Of a stretch of 64,000 bases of DNA, positions 25,358 to 34,460 are shown in pieces. The stretch is from assembly GCA_013204985.1 (NCBI GenBank), contig JABMLG010000002.1, positions 248,001 to 312,000 on the forward strand. The letters are read 5' to 3'. Under the pieces are notes generated by a model that had not been told where the DNA came from, searched no databases, and saw only the letters and a list, made by a program, of their open reading frames with translations. Every line of letters begins with the position of its first letter. Position 1 is the stretch's first letter. The stretch comes from Microbacteriaceae bacterium VKM Ac-2855 (GTDB taxonomy: Bacteria; Actinomycetota; Actinomycetes; Actinomycetales; Microbacteriaceae). A program made the translations under genes and the position numbers.

Positions 25358-26566
25358 ATGACGACCGTCGAGACCCGCTGCATCCGCACGCCCCGCCCGT
25401 GGCTGATGCTCGGACTCGGAGTGGCGGCGCAGACGGCGACCACCGTCTTCGTGAGTGTTCCGGCGTTCCTGATCCCGCTGCTGCACACCGAATTCGGCTT
25501 CTCCTTGGCCCAGGCCGGTCTGCTCGCAGCAGCGCCGAACGTGGGTCTGGTGCTCACCCTGATCGCGTGGGGTGCGATCACCGACCGCGTCGGTGAGCGG
25601 GCGGTGATCTCGATCGGCGTCGCCCTCACCGCGGTCGCCGGCGCCCTCGCGATGCTGTCGGACGACGTGATCTGGCTCGGCGTCTTCTTCCTCCTCGGCG
25701 GTATGGCGTCGGCGAGCGTCAACTCCGCGAGCGGGCGCGTCGTGATCGGCTGGTTCCCGAAGGAGCGTCGCGGGCTGGTGATGGGCATCCGCCAGATGTG
25801 CCAGCCGTTGGGCGTCACGATCGCCTCGCTGACGGTGCCGCCGCTGGCCGCCGGCGTGAGCATCATGGCGGCGATCGCGGTGCCGGTGGCGATGCTCGGC
25901 GTGCTCGCAGTGGCGTGCGCGATCGGCGTCGTCGACCCGCCGCGAGCGCCGCGGGCCGAGCTGGCGACGCCGCCCGCGAATCCGTACCGGGCGCACGGGG
26001 CCTTGTGGCGCATCCATCTCGTCTCGGCACTGCTGGTGGTGCCGCAGTTCACGCTGTCGACCTTCGGACTGGTCTGGCTCGTCGCTGACCAGGGCTGGGA
26101 CCCGCTGGCCGCCGGCGTTCTCATCGGCGCGGCACAGTTCGCCGGCGCGTTCGGGCGCCTGGGTGTGGGCCTGCTCAGTGACCGGGTCGGCTCGAACCTG
26201 CGCCCGCTGCGGTGGGTCGCGATCGCCGGCGTGGTGGTGCTGCTCTGCCTGGCGGGCGCGAGCGCGGCGCACGCCGGGATGTTCCTCGCGGCCGCTCTCT
26301 TCGTGATCGCGACGACGGTGTCGGTCGCCGATAACGGGCTCGCCTTCACCTCGGTCGCGGTGATCGCCGGGCCGTATTGGTCGGGGCGGGCCCTCGGAGC
26401 CCAGAACACCGGGCAGTTCGCCGCGGCAGCGATCGTCGGCCCGGCGGTCGGCGCGCTGATCGGGGTGGTCGGCTACCCGCTGGCCTTCGTCGCCGTCGCC
26501 CTGGTGCCCGCGATCGCGTTGCCGATCGTGCCCTCCGCCCGCCAGGAGGCCGAACTCTCGGACTGA
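25358..26566 (+). CDS. MFS transporter (402 aa)
   Basis: Twelve-helix secondary transporter of the OFA/CynX-like type: WGAITDRVGERAV after helix 2, SASGRVVIGWFPKERRGLVMGIRQ in the fourth helix region, and LLSDRVGSNLRPLRW in the second half. Divergent from the GntR gene with a shared operator, it is the likely importer of the compound used by the 20880-24573 enzymes. ATG 25358 is preferred over upstream in-frame codons, which would place the operator inside the gene. Confidence 0.85.
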   Translation: MTTVETRCIRTPRPWLMLGLGVAAQTATTVFVSVPAFLIPLLHTEFGFSLAQAGLLAAAPNVGLVLTLIAWGAITDRVGERAVISIGVALTAVAGALAMLSDDVIWLGVFFLLGGMASASVNSASGRVVIGWFPKERRGLVMGIRQMCQPLGVTIASLTVPPLAAGVSIMAAIAVPVAMLGVLAVACAIGVVDPPRAPRAELATPPANPYRAHGALWRIHLVSALLVVPQFTLSTFGLVWLVADQGWDPLAAGVLIGAAQFAGAFGRLGVGLLSDRVGSNLRPLRWVAIAGVVVLLCLAGASAAHAGMFLAAALFVIATTVSVADNGLAFTSVAVIAGPYWSGRALGAQNTGQFAAAAIVGPAVGALIGVVGYPLAFVAVALVPAIALPIVPSARQEAELSD

Positions 26567-26617
26567 GAATGGGCGGGCACTTCGTCGGCACGCGTCCGAC
26601 GACGCACGAACCCTTCC

Positions 26618-26623
26618 TAGGCT
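26618..26623 (+). promoter_or_regulatory. -10 element of the DUF255 gene
   Basis: TAGGCT, six bases, ATG 26630. Confidence 0.6.
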
Positions 26624-26629
26624 GGAGTC

Positions 26630-28408
26630 ATGGCCGATCGACTGCGCTCGAGTGTGAGCCCCTACCTTCTTTCGCACGCCGACAATCCGGTGGACTGGTT
26701 CCCGTGGGGTGAGGAGGCGTTCGCGGAGGCCGAGCGCCGGGGTGTGCCGGTGCTGGTCTCGATCGGCTACGCCACCTGCCACTGGTGCCACGTGATGGCA
26801 CGGGAGTCGTTCTCGGACCCGCTCCTCGCCGCCGAACTGAACGCGCGCTTCGTCGCGGTGAAGGTCGACCGGGAGGAGCATCCGGATGTCGACACCAGCT
26901 ACCTCGCCGCCGCGAGCGCCTTCACGCAGAATCTCGGCTGGCCGCTGACGGTCTTCACCACACCGAGTGGCGAACCGTTCTACGCGGGCACGTACTTCCC
27001 GCCCGTCGCGGTCTCGGGTGCGCCTGCCTTCCGCGACGTGCTCGCCGCGGTCACGGAGGCGTGGACGGACCGGCACGAGCAGGTCGTCCAGACCGCGACG
27101 GCGGTGGCGGATGCGGTGCGCTCGGCCAGCACGCCGCGAGGGTCCTCGACTCTTCCGAATGATGCCGAACTCGACGCGGCGGTCGAGGCCCTGGCCGCGA
27201 TGGAGGATCCGGACTTCGGCGGCTTCGGCGGTGCACCGAAGTTCCCCGTCGCCCCCGTGCTCGGCTTCCTCGCCGGCCGAGATGCGGGACGCGGCCTCGC
27301 CCGCCGAACGCTCGCCGCGATCGCCGCGTCACCGCTGCGCGACGAGGACGGCGGCATCTTCCGCTACGCCACCCGCCGCGACTGGTCGGAGCCGCACTAC
27401 GAGCGGATGCTCTACGACAACGCGCAACTCCTCGACATCGCGGTGACCCTCGGCGACGAGGCGACCGCCCACGGCATCGCGGGTTTCCTGCTCGCCACGC
27501 TGCAGCAGCCCTCGGGCGGATTCGCCAGCGCGCAGGACTCGGAGAGCGAGATCGACGGCCGCCGCGTCGAGGGCGACTACTACCTCCGCACGCTCGCGGA
27601 CCGCGACCTGCTCCGCCCGCCGGCCGTCGATGAGAAGGTGCTGACCGGTTGGAACGGCCTCGCCATCGGCGCCCTCGCGCGCGCCGGCCGCATCGGGGCC
27701 GCCCGCGAGGCCGCCGATTTCCTGCTGGCGAGGCACGTGCAGAACGGTCAGGTGACGGTCCGCGCCTCCCTCGGCGGGGCGATCTCATCGGCCCGCCCGG
27801 CCCTCGAAGACATCGGAATGCTCGCGGGCGGACTCCTCGACCTCGCGCTCGCTAGTGGAGACGTGCGCTATGCAGTCAGTGCGCGCGCGCTGGTCGACGG
27901 CGCCCTCGCAGCGGGGGAGCCCTTCGGTGTGCCCGGCGGCGGCGACGCGACGCTCGGCGCTCGTGGCTTGCTGCTGGCCAGTGATCCGTCCGAGGGCGCG
28001 TATCCGTCGGGTGCCTCGGCGCTCGGCCACGCCTCCGAGACGCTCTTCCTGCTCACCGGGGAGCGGCGCTACCGCGAGACCGCGACGGCGGTCGTGGGCG
28101 CGGTCGACATGCTCACACATCCGCTCGGGTTCGGAGCCGTGCTCGCGCTGGCGACCCGCTTGGCGCGGCCCGTGACGCAGCTCGTTGTGGTCGCACCGGA
28201 TGCAGCCGCCCTGCGTCCGCGGGCGAAGCCGAGCGACCGGTCGGTCGTCGCGATCGTGACGGGGGATGAGGCGCAGGCATTCGCGGACGCCGGCTTCGAG
28301 CTGTTCGACGGACGCGGGGTCCGCGGCGGGACCGCCACTGTCTACGCGTGCCAGGACTTCGTCTGCGCGCTGCCGACCGTGGAGCTGCCGGAGGACGTCT
28401 TCGGCTGA
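26630..28408 (+). CDS. DUF255 thioredoxin-domain protein, YyaL/SSP411 type (592 aa)
   Basis: The N-terminus has the family hallmarks [22 protein letters not shown], then [17 protein letters not shown] with a CxxC, and [13 protein letters not shown] long (alpha/alpha)6-barrel part resembling N-acylglucosamine 2-epimerase follows ([43 protein letters not shown]). The length is somewhat below the usual 650-700 aa, by shortening of the C-terminal part. The biochemical function is not established. Confidence 0.92.
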   Translation: MADRLRSSVSPYLLSHADNPVDWFPWGEEAFAEAERRGVPVLVSIGYATCHWCHVMARESFSDPLLAAELNARFVAVKVDREEHPDVDTSYLAAASAFTQNLGWPLTVFTTPSGEPFYAGTYFPPVAVSGAPAFRDVLAAVTEAWTDRHEQVVQTATAVADAVRSASTPRGSSTLPNDAELDAAVEALAAMEDPDFGGFGGAPKFPVAPVLGFLAGRDAGRGLARRTLAAIAASPLRDEDGGIFRYATRRDWSEPHYERMLYDNAQLLDIAVTLGDEATAHGIAGFLLATLQQPSGGFASAQDSESEIDGRRVEGDYYLRTLADRDLLRPPAVDEKVLTGWNGLAIGALARAGRIGAAREAADFLLARHVQNGQVTVRASLGGAISSARPALEDIGMLAGGLLDLALASGDVRYAVSARALVDGALAAGEPFGVPGGGDATLGARGLLLASDPSEGAYPSGASALGHASETLFLLTGERRYRETATAVVGAVDMLTHPLGFGAVLALATRLARPVTQLVVVAPDAAALRPRAKPSDRSVVAIVTGDEAQAFADAGFELFDGRGVRGGTATVYACQDFVCALPTVELPEDVFG

Positions 28409-28415
28409 CGGGCTC

Positions 28416-29288
28416 TCAGACCGTGACGACGAGCGGCAGCGCCGGGTCGTCGGCCCACTCGGCCAGCGAGCCGTCGTAGACCGCGACATCGCCGGCTCCG
28501 AGCAGCGTCAGGGCCAGCGCATCCGCCGCCGCCGAGATGCCCCCGCCGCAGTAGAGCACGATGCGGGATGCGCCGAGTGCGTCCGCGAAGAGCGCACTCA
28601 GCCTCGCGCGCGGAAGCAGGGTGTTCGTATCGTGGTCGACCAGCCGGCCCGCCGGAACGCCGAGAGACCCAGGGATGTGTCCAGCGCGGGCGCGCGGGCT
28701 GGACTCGCCGCTGAACTCCTTCGGCGGTGCAGCGCACACCAGGGCCCCTGCGGAATCACCCGCCACGATCCGCTCGACCTCGGCCCGATCAGCCCAGAGC
28801 TCGGACCGCTCGGTGCCCACGACGAATCTCCGGCCCCCGCGGGGCGGGACATGCCCGACATCCAACGGGCGCTCCTCCGCACGCCAGGCCGTGAGCCCAC
28901 CATCGAGCACGGCCACCGCGTCGAAACCGAAGCTGCGGAACAGCCACCACACCCGGGCTGCCCACTGGCCGACCCCGGAGTCGTAGACGATCACGGTGCT
29001 GCCCGCATCGATCCCGTGCTCGGAGGCGGCGGATTCGAACGCCTCCCTGCTGGGCCGGGTGAACGGATACCGGCCGCTCGGGTCGGATAGGTGCTCCATC
29101 ACGTCGGCGAAGACCGCGCCCGGGATGTGCCCGTCGACCAAGAACTGATCCTCACCCGTGAGATAGCTCATCCGCCCATCGAAGCCGCGCACGAGCAGGA
29201 CGCTCGCGTCGAGGACGACGAGTTCGTCGCCGCCGAGGTGGTCCGCGAGCCACTGCGTCGATACCACGGGCGAGGCGAGGGAAGTCAT
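28416..29288 (-). CDS. Sulfurtransferase, thiosulfate/3-mercaptopyruvate type (290 aa)
   Basis: Two-domain rhodanese. The first, inactive domain contains DGHIPGAVFADV and VIVYDSGVGQWAARVWWLF; the second ends in the active loop LYCGGGISAAADALALTLLG with the catalytic Cys. HIPGSLGVPAG and VYDGSLAEWADDP are the conserved flanks. The loop differs from CGSGVTA or CGTGVTA of textbook enzymes, so the preferred sulfur donor cannot be assigned. ATG 29288 has TAGCGT seven bases upstream; the ATG at 29297 is less likely. Confidence 0.92.
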   Translation of the reverse strand: MTSLASPVVSTQWLADHLGGDELVVLDASVLLVRGFDGRMSYLTGEDQFLVDGHIPGAVFADVMEHLSDPSGRYPFTRPSREAFESAASEHGIDAGSTVIVYDSGVGQWAARVWWLFRSFGFDAVAVLDGGLTAWRAEERPLDVGHVPPRGGRRFVVGTERSELWADRAEVERIVAGDSAGALVCAAPPKEFSGESSPRARAGHIPGSLGVPAGRLVDHDTNTLLPRARLSALFADALGASRIVLYCGGGISAAADALALTLLGAGDVAVYDGSLAEWADDPALPLVVTV

Positions 29289-29295
29289 GCGTTCC

Positions 29296-29301
29296 ACGCT
29301 A
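29296..29301 (-). promoter_or_regulatory. -10 element of the sulfurtransferase gene
   Basis: TAGCGT, seven bases, ATG 29288. Confidence 0.5.
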
Positions 29302-29349
29302 ACCGCGCCGCTCCCGCGCTTCAGGCCGGCACGTAACGCGCGGTCATCC

Positions 29350-30726
29350 TCAGCACTCGATCACGTTCACGGCGAGGCCGCCCTCGCTGGTCTCCTTGTA
29401 CTTCGAGCTCATGTCGATGCCTGTCTGCCGCATCGTCTCGACGACGGTGTCGAGCGAGACCAGGTGACTGCCGTCGCCGTGCAACGCCAGTCGGGCGGCG
29501 CTCACCGCGGTTGAGGACGCGATCGCGTTGCGCTCGATGCAGGGGATCTGCACCAGCCCGCCGACCGGGTCGCAGGTGAGACCGAGGTGGTGCTCCATCG
29601 CGATCTCCGCCGCATTCTCCACCTGCGCGGGAGTGCCGCCGAGCACCGCGCAGAGCGCACCCGCGGCCATCGCGCAGGCGGTGCCGACCTCGCCCTGGCA
29701 GCCCGCCTCCGCGCCCGAGATCGAGGCGTTCGTCTTGAACAGCGAGCCGATCGCGGTCGCCGTCAGCAGATAACGACGGATGCCCTCGCGATCGGCCCCG
29801 CGGACGAATCGCAGGTAGTAGTGCGCCACGGCCGGGATGATCCCCGCCGCACCGTTGGTCGGGGCCGTCACGACACGGCCGCCGCTCGCGTTCTCCTCGT
29901 TCACGGCCAGGGCGAAGGCGTGCAGCCACTCGATCGCCGTCGCCCGCGCCGGATCCGTCGGATCGTTCTCGATCTCATCGAGGTGTGCGCGCAGTCGCGA
30001 CGCGCGTCGCTGCACACCGAGCCCTCCCGGAAGGACCCCGCTCGTGTTCAGGCCGTGGGCGACGCAGGCGGCCATCGCGTCCCAGATCGCGTCGAGCCGT
30101 TCATCGACGTCGTCACCCTGCAGAGCGTGCTCGTTCGCGGCAGCGAGTTCGTCGATCCGCAGGCCGGTGTCGTGGCAGAGCTGCAGCAACTCGACCGCGG
30201 AGTCGTACGGGTAGGGGTGTGCAGCGAGCGATGCCAGCTCGGCGCGTTGGCCGGCCTTGCGGATGAAGCCGCCGCCGATCGAGTAGTAGCTCTGCTCGAT
30301 CGCGGGCAGCGGATCCGCGTCCAACCAGACGCTGAAGGTGAGCGCGTTCGGATGCTCGGGCAGCCGGGTGCGCGGTTCGAACGCGACGTCGTCGCGGCGC
30401 ATCCGCACCGGGTGCACGCCCGAGAGCAGGATCCGCGAGTCCTCCCCGAGGCCCGACCACGCGCCCTGCACCGCGGTCGGATCGCAGTCCGCCGGGTCGA
30501 GACCCGACAGCCCGGCGACCACCGCGTCGGGGGTGCCGTGACCGATGCCGGTCGCGCCGAGCGAGCCGTACAGCGTGCACGTCACCTGCGACACCTGCTC
30601 GAGGAGACCGTCGTCGGCGAGCTGCTGCGCGAACGCCCGCGCCGCGTTCATGGGCCCGACCGTGTGCGAGCTGGAGGGCCCGATCCCGACGCTGAACAGA
30701 TCGAACGCAGACACGTACGCACTCAT
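29350..30726 (-). CDS. sdaA: L-serine ammonia-lyase, single-chain iron-sulfur type (458 aa)
   Basis: Deaminates L-serine to pyruvate. The beta domain starts [25 protein letters not shown], and the alpha domain holds the cluster cysteines in [14 protein letters not shown] and [22 protein letters not shown]. Full-length single-polypeptide form as in E. coli SdaA. TAGAGT six bases before ATG 30726 indicates a leaderless mRNA. The C-terminal [19 protein letters not shown] with a terminal Cys is normal for the family. Confidence 0.96.
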   Translation of the reverse strand: MSAYVSAFDLFSVGIGPSSSHTVGPMNAARAFAQQLADDGLLEQVSQVTCTLYGSLGATGIGHGTPDAVVAGLSGLDPADCDPTAVQGAWSGLGEDSRILLSGVHPVRMRRDDVAFEPRTRLPEHPNALTFSVWLDADPLPAIEQSYYSIGGGFIRKAGQRAELASLAAHPYPYDSAVELLQLCHDTGLRIDELAAANEHALQGDDVDERLDAIWDAMAACVAHGLNTSGVLPGGLGVQRRASRLRAHLDEIENDPTDPARATAIEWLHAFALAVNEENASGGRVVTAPTNGAAGIIPAVAHYYLRFVRGADREGIRRYLLTATAIGSLFKTNASISGAEAGCQGEVGTACAMAAGALCAVLGGTPAQVENAAEIAMEHHLGLTCDPVGGLVQIPCIERNAIASSTAVSAARLALHGDGSHLVSLDTVVETMRQTGIDMSSKYKETSEGGLAVNVIEC

Positions 30727-30732
30727 GACCCG

Positions 30733-30738
30733 ACTCTA
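30733..30738 (-). promoter_or_regulatory. -10 element of sdaA
   Basis: TAGAGT, six bases, ATG 30726. Confidence 0.6.
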
Positions 30739-30795
30739 CGCTCGGGCATCGACGCTTCGGCAACGCGCTTCGGCCATGCGTGCGGGAAGGCGCTG

Positions 30796-30865
30796 ACGCA
30801 ACCTCGGCTGAGACGCGTCGTCAGCGCAGATGGCGGTTGAGCGAGCGTCTCAGCCGAGGTTGCGT
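30796..30865. repeat. Long inverted repeat between divergent genes
   Basis: Perfect 21-bp arms (30796-30816 and 30845-30865, inner ends GAGACGC/GCGTCTC) separated by 28 bases. Being between divergent genes it is not an ordinary terminator; it may be a mobile-element remnant or a large protein-binding palindrome. Confidence 0.8.
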
Positions 30866-30955
30866 CGGGGCATGCCCGCGATGCTACGCCGCGGCGCGCG
30901 AATCGGGGCGCGCACCCATTGCCGTGCAATGCGTCGGGGGGCCAGGATCGGTGTT

Positions 30956-31879
30956 ATGACTGAGCCGTCGATTCCTCCTACGCCGCCACCGTACGGATCG
31001 CCCGCCGCCGGATCCGACCCGGTCGCGCCGCCGTCGTACTCGGCGCCGGCCCCGCCCGCCTACGCCGCACCGGGTGGCGGACCCGGTGCTCCCTACGGAA
31101 GCCCGCCGCCCACCGGGCCGCGCCGTTTCAACGGGCTCGGCCTCGCCGCCCTGATCTGCGGCGGCATCGCCCTCCTGGGTTCGTTCATCCCGTTCTTGAA
31201 CTACTTGACCGGCTTCCTCGCGTTCGTCGGCCTCGTGCTCGGCATCATCGGTCTGGTGCTGAAGGGCCGCGCCAAGGGGCTCGCCGTCGCAGGGACGATC
31301 GTCAGCGCAGTCGCTCTGGTGCTGTCGATCGTTCTCGCCATCGTCTACACGGCGGGAATCGCCAGCAGCGTGTCGGACGCGATCGCGTCGGCCGAAGCGT
31401 CGGCGGAGGCGACGTTCCCGACCGACGAAGCGCTGCCGAGTGACGCAGCGACGGATCCAGGACTGGGGGAGGAGGCCCCGGTCGGCGGTGCGGACGGCGC
31501 GTTCGGTGACACCATCGCCTACGACAACAACGTGACCATCTCGGTGTCGGCGCCGTCGCCGTTCACTCCCAGCGAGACGGCCTTCGGCGCCGATCAGGCG
31601 AACCAGGTGCTCGTCACGATGACCATCACCAACGGCAGCGCCGAGAACCTCGAGCCGAGCGTCTACGCCACGGCCTCCTCGGCGGGCGTCGCGGCGACCG
31701 ATATCTACGACAGCGGCAACGCGGCCGGCGACGTCGGCGCTTCGCCGACGACGACGATCCTGCCCGGTGGCACCGCCACCTGGGTGCAAGCGTTCTCGGT
31801 CGCGGACCCGGCCGACATCGTGCTGCAGATCAGCCCGTCCTTCGACTACGACGACGTGATCTTCTCCACGACCCCCTAG
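30956..31879 (+). CDS. Membrane protein with Pro-rich N-terminus, two TM segments and extracellular DUF4352-like domain (307 aa)
   Basis: Residues 1-60 are Pro/Gly/Ala/Tyr-rich (PPTPPPYGSP) and cytoplasmic. Two or three hydrophobic segments follow (GLAALICGGIALLGSFIPFL, FLAFVGLVLGIIGLVL, VAGTIVSAVALVLSIVLAIVY), as in DUF4190 proteins. After an acidic linker, the outer domain (TISVSAPSPFTPSE, VLVTMTITNGSAENLEPS) looks like a beta-sandwich of the DUF4352 or telomeric-repeat-binding-factor-like type. ATG 30956 has AGGA nine bases upstream. Function unknown. Confidence 0.75.
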   Translation: MTEPSIPPTPPPYGSPAAGSDPVAPPSYSAPAPPAYAAPGGGPGAPYGSPPPTGPRRFNGLGLAALICGGIALLGSFIPFLNYLTGFLAFVGLVLGIIGLVLKGRAKGLAVAGTIVSAVALVLSIVLAIVYTAGIASSVSDAIASAEASAEATFPTDEALPSDAATDPGLGEEAPVGGADGAFGDTIAYDNNVTISVSAPSPFTPSETAFGADQANQVLVTMTITNGSAENLEPSVYATASSAGVAATDIYDSGNAAGDVGASPTTTILPGGTATWVQAFSVADPADIVLQISPSFDYDDVIFSTTP

Positions 31880-31895
31880 CCCGAGACGCGGCTGC

Positions 31896-31956
31896 ACAAC
31901 GAAGGGGGTTGTCACTCCGTCCCACTGCGGGTCGGAGTGGCAACCCCCTTCGTTGT
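31896..31956. repeat. Dispersed hairpin, family 1, copy 2
   Basis: 24-base arms 31896-31919 and 31933-31956 with a single G:T-type mismatch, the longest of the four copies. It sits between convergent genes (31879 and 31966) and can terminate both. Confidence 0.85.
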
Positions 31957-31965
31957 CGGCGAGGC

Positions 31966-32553
31966 CTAACGGATGGTCTTGCGCGCGGTGATCTGGCCGG
32001 TGTCGAAGCCGAGCAGGTGCAGACCGCCGTGGAAGCGGGCGTGCTCTACCTTGATGCAGCGGTCCATCACCACGGTGAGACCCTTCGACTCGCCGTACTC
32101 GGCGGCCTCCTGGTTCCAGATTCCCAGTTGCACCCACACGGTTTTCGCGCCGATCGCGACGACGTCGTCGATCACGCTCGGGATGTCGCTGCCCTTGCGG
32201 AAAACGTCGACGATATCGGGCACGACGGGCAGGTCGGCGAGCGTCTTGTAGACGGGCTGCCCCAGGATCTCCTTCGCGAACGGGTTCACGAAGTAGAGGT
32301 CGTAGTCGCTGGACTGCTGCAGGTAGGTCGCGACGAAGTAGGAGGAGCGCGCCGGGTTCGGCGAGGCGCCGACGATCGCGATCGACTTCGCCTTCCGCAG
32401 GATGGTGAGGCGTTCCTTCGCATCCGGACCCACCCAGGTGCGCTGCGACTTCAGCAGCTTCGCGAGCGGCGAGTTGGTCGGAACGGAGCAGCTCAGCCCG
32501 TTGGAGAGCTGCACGGTCTCGGTGGTGTCTGTATCGGCGGTTGCGGTGCTCAT
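31966..32553 (-). CDS. CoA-binding domain protein, YccU type (195 aa)
   Basis: Rossmann-like CoA-binding fold: SIAIVGASPNPARSSYFVATYL, YFVNPFAKEILGQPVYKTLADLP, DIVDVFRKGSDIPSVIDD, VWVQLGIWNQEAAEYGESKGLTVVMDRCIKVEH. Close to short succinyl-CoA-synthetase alpha N-domain relatives; no enzyme activity is known. It starts two bases after the metY stop, so the two are co-transcribed, a linkage suggesting a role near sulfur amino acid metabolism (inference). Confidence 0.9.
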   Translation of the reverse strand: MSTATADTDTTETVQLSNGLSCSVPTNSPLAKLLKSQRTWVGPDAKERLTILRKAKSIAIVGASPNPARSSYFVATYLQQSSDYDLYFVNPFAKEILGQPVYKTLADLPVVPDIVDVFRKGSDIPSVIDDVVAIGAKTVWVQLGIWNQEAAEYGESKGLTVVMDRCIKVEHARFHGGLHLLGFDTGQITARKTIR

Positions 32554-32555
32554 GG

Positions 32556-33920
32556 TCAGACCTCCACGGTCGGAGTGGTGAGGGGCGCGGATCCGGCGTC
32601 GGCGGGGAGCTCGGTCGGGGCGTCGTCATCGGCGACGGTGATCGCCTTCGTGAGCGCCTGGTCGAGATCGTAGATGATGTCGTCCGCATCCTCGATGCCG
32701 ACGGACAGACGCACCACACCGGGCAGCACGCCGGCGTCGAGCAGCTGCTGCTCGGTGAGCTGGGCGTGCGTGGTGGAGGCGGGATGGATGATCAGCGTTT
32801 TCGCGTCGCCGATGTTCGCCAGGTGGCTGGCGAGGTCGACCGATTCGATGAGCTTCTGCCCCACGGCGCGGCCGCCCTTGACCACGAAGCTGAACACCGA
32901 ACCCGGGCCCTTGGGCAGGTACTTCTGCGCGCGCTCGTGCTGCGGATGCGCGGGCAGGCCCGCCCAGTTCACGGCCTCGATGCGCGGATCGGCGTCGAGC
33001 CACTCCGCGACCTTGCGAGCGTTGTCGACGTGGGCCTGGATCCGGTAGGGCAGCGTCTCGACGCCCTGCGCGAGCAGGAAGGCCGAGTGCGGCGCCAGGG
33101 TGGGGCCGATGTCGCGCAGCTGCTCGGCCCGCAGCCGGGTCAGGAAGCCGTACTCGCCGAAGTTGCCGTCCCAGCTCAGGTCGCCGTAGCTGGCGACAGG
33201 ATCGTGCAGCAGCGGGAACTTCTCGTGCGAGTAGTGGAAGCGGCCCGATTCGACGACGACGCCGCCGAGGGTGGTGCCGTGTCCACCGAGGAACTTGGTC
33301 GCCGAGTGGATGACGATGTCGGCACCCCACTCGATCGGGCGGAGCAGGTACGGCGTGGCGATCGTCGAGTCGATGATGAGCGGGATGCCCGCGGCGTGCG
33401 CGACAGCGGCGAGGCCCTCGATGTCGGCGATCTCGCCGGAGGGGTTCGAGATGGTCTCGGCGAAGACGAATTTGGTCTTGTCGGTGATCGCCGCGGCGTA
33501 GTCGGCCGGGTCGGAGGAGGAGACGAACGTGGTCTCCACGCCGAAGCGACGCAGGGTGACATCGAGCTGAGTGATCGACCCGCCGTAGAGGTTCGCGGAG
33601 GAGACCACATGCTCGCCGGCACCCACGAGGGCCGAGAAGGTGATGAACTGCGCCGAGAGTCCGGATGCGGTGGCGACCGCACCGAGCCCGCCCTCGAGGC
33701 TGGCGACGCGTTCCTCGAACGAGGCGACCGTGGGGTTCGCCAGACGCGAGTAGATGTTGCCGTACTTCTGCAGCGCGAAGCGGGCCGCCGCATCCGCGGT
33801 GTCGTCGAAGACGAACGCGCTCGTCTGGTAGATGGGCAGCGCACGCGCTCCCGTCACCGGGTCGGGGATGTTGCCCGCGTGGATTGCACGCGTCTTGAAG
33901 CCGTACTCGCGATCTGCCAT
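32556..33920 (-). CDS. metY: O-acetylhomoserine sulfhydrylase (454 aa)
   Basis: Cys/Met metabolism PLP enzyme making homocysteine from O-acetylhomoserine and sulfide. Seen: ADREYGFKTRAIHAGNIPDP, PIYQTSAFVFDD, YSRLANPT, SSANLYGGS, and the PLP lysine in IHSATKFLGGHGTTLGG. Length and N-terminal sequence fit MetY rather than MetB/MetC (about 380 aa). The last about 25 residues (DDDAPTELPADAGSAP) are an acidic low-complexity addition. ATG 33920 has TAACGT seven bases upstream, so no leader and no SAM riboswitch. Confidence 0.95.
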   Translation of the reverse strand: MADREYGFKTRAIHAGNIPDPVTGARALPIYQTSAFVFDDTADAAARFALQKYGNIYSRLANPTVASFEERVASLEGGLGAVATASGLSAQFITFSALVGAGEHVVSSANLYGGSITQLDVTLRRFGVETTFVSSSDPADYAAAITDKTKFVFAETISNPSGEIADIEGLAAVAHAAGIPLIIDSTIATPYLLRPIEWGADIVIHSATKFLGGHGTTLGGVVVESGRFHYSHEKFPLLHDPVASYGDLSWDGNFGEYGFLTRLRAEQLRDIGPTLAPHSAFLLAQGVETLPYRIQAHVDNARKVAEWLDADPRIEAVNWAGLPAHPQHERAQKYLPKGPGSVFSFVVKGGRAVGQKLIESVDLASHLANIGDAKTLIIHPASTTHAQLTEQQLLDAGVLPGVVRLSVGIEDADDIIYDLDQALTKAITVADDDAPTELPADAGSAPLTTPTVEV

Positions 33921-33927
33921 GCAGCCG

Positions 33928-33933
33928 ACGTTA
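33928..33933 (-). promoter_or_regulatory. -10 element of metY
   Basis: TAACGT, seven bases, ATG 33920. Confidence 0.55.
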
Positions 33934-34056
33934 CCGGCAGCATCCGACACTCGTGGTTCTCTGACGTAAGGCGGGGTAATACGCGAGCCCGCGGTGTTCC
34001 GGATCTGCCCAGCTTCACGTGGGATCCTCGTCGGACGGATGCGCAGACGCGTCCGG

Positions 34057-34100
34057 CCGGACGAGGGAGCAGTACCCGGCAACGCGACAAGACTGACTCT
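34057..34100 (+). promoter_or_regulatory. Guanidine-III (ykkC-III) riboswitch
   Basis: CCGGACGAGG (34057), then GTACCCGG (34072-34079) and GACAAGAC (34086-34093) match the conserved blocks of the ykkC-III aptamer in order. CAGT (34069-34072) pairs with ACTG (34092-34095), and GAG with CTC just outside; CCGG...CCGG gives the pseudoknot side. The aptamer ends directly at the ribosome binding site AAGGAG (34101-34106), so ligand probably frees or masks translation of the SMR gene at 34112. Recognised from the known consensus, not from a covariance search. Confidence 0.9.
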
Positions 34101-34111
34101 AAGGAGTCGTT

Positions 34112-34441
34112 ATGTTCGCCTGGATCGTCCTCATCGCATCCGGAATCCTCGAAGCCGTCTGGGCCACGGCCCTCGGCCGCTCGCACAATTTCACGAAGCT
34201 CGCGCCTACCCTCGTGTTCGCCGGCGCTCTCGTCGCCAGCATGGCCGGCCTGTCGCTCGCGATGCGCGACATCTCGACGGGCACGGCGTACGCCGTCTGG
34301 GTCGGCATCGGCGCCGCACTGACGGTCGGCTGGGCGATGCTCTTCGGCGGCGAGGGCGCGAGCCTGGTCAAGGTGCTGCTCATCCTCGGCATCGTCGCCT
34401 GCGTCGTCGGCCTCAAGCTCGTCGACGGCGGCGGCCACTAG
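34112..34441 (+). CDS. SMR family guanidinium exporter (109 aa)
   Basis: Four-helix small multidrug resistance protein of the SugE/Gdx branch, exporting guanidinium against protons as a dual-topology dimer. The key segment ASGILEAVWATALGRS contains the central Glu (residue 13) and Trp16; GTAYAVWVGIGAALTVGWAMLF is the Gdx-type helix 3. The upstream guanidine riboswitch settles the substrate class better than sequence alone. AAGGAG lies five bases before ATG 34112. The gene ends 20 bases before the convergent YeiH-type gene. Confidence 0.93.
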   Translation: MFAWIVLIASGILEAVWATALGRSHNFTKLAPTLVFAGALVASMAGLSLAMRDISTGTAYAVWVGIGAALTVGWAMLFGGEGASLVKVLLILGIVACVVGLKLVDGGGH

Positions 34442-34460
34442 TCAGAGGGTGGCCGCAGCG

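Noticed and set aside
24605-27076. Very long minus-strand open frame of 823 codons
   Set aside because: Only the part up to 25267 has protein character (GntR regulator); the rest is antisense to the MFS gene, with Arg/His/Asp-rich shadow composition.
33921-34056. SAM or other sulfur-responsive riboswitch upstream of metY
   Set aside because: TAACGT lies seven bases before the metY start, leaving no leader; the remaining conserved RNA in the gap belongs to the opposite strand's guanidine riboswitch.
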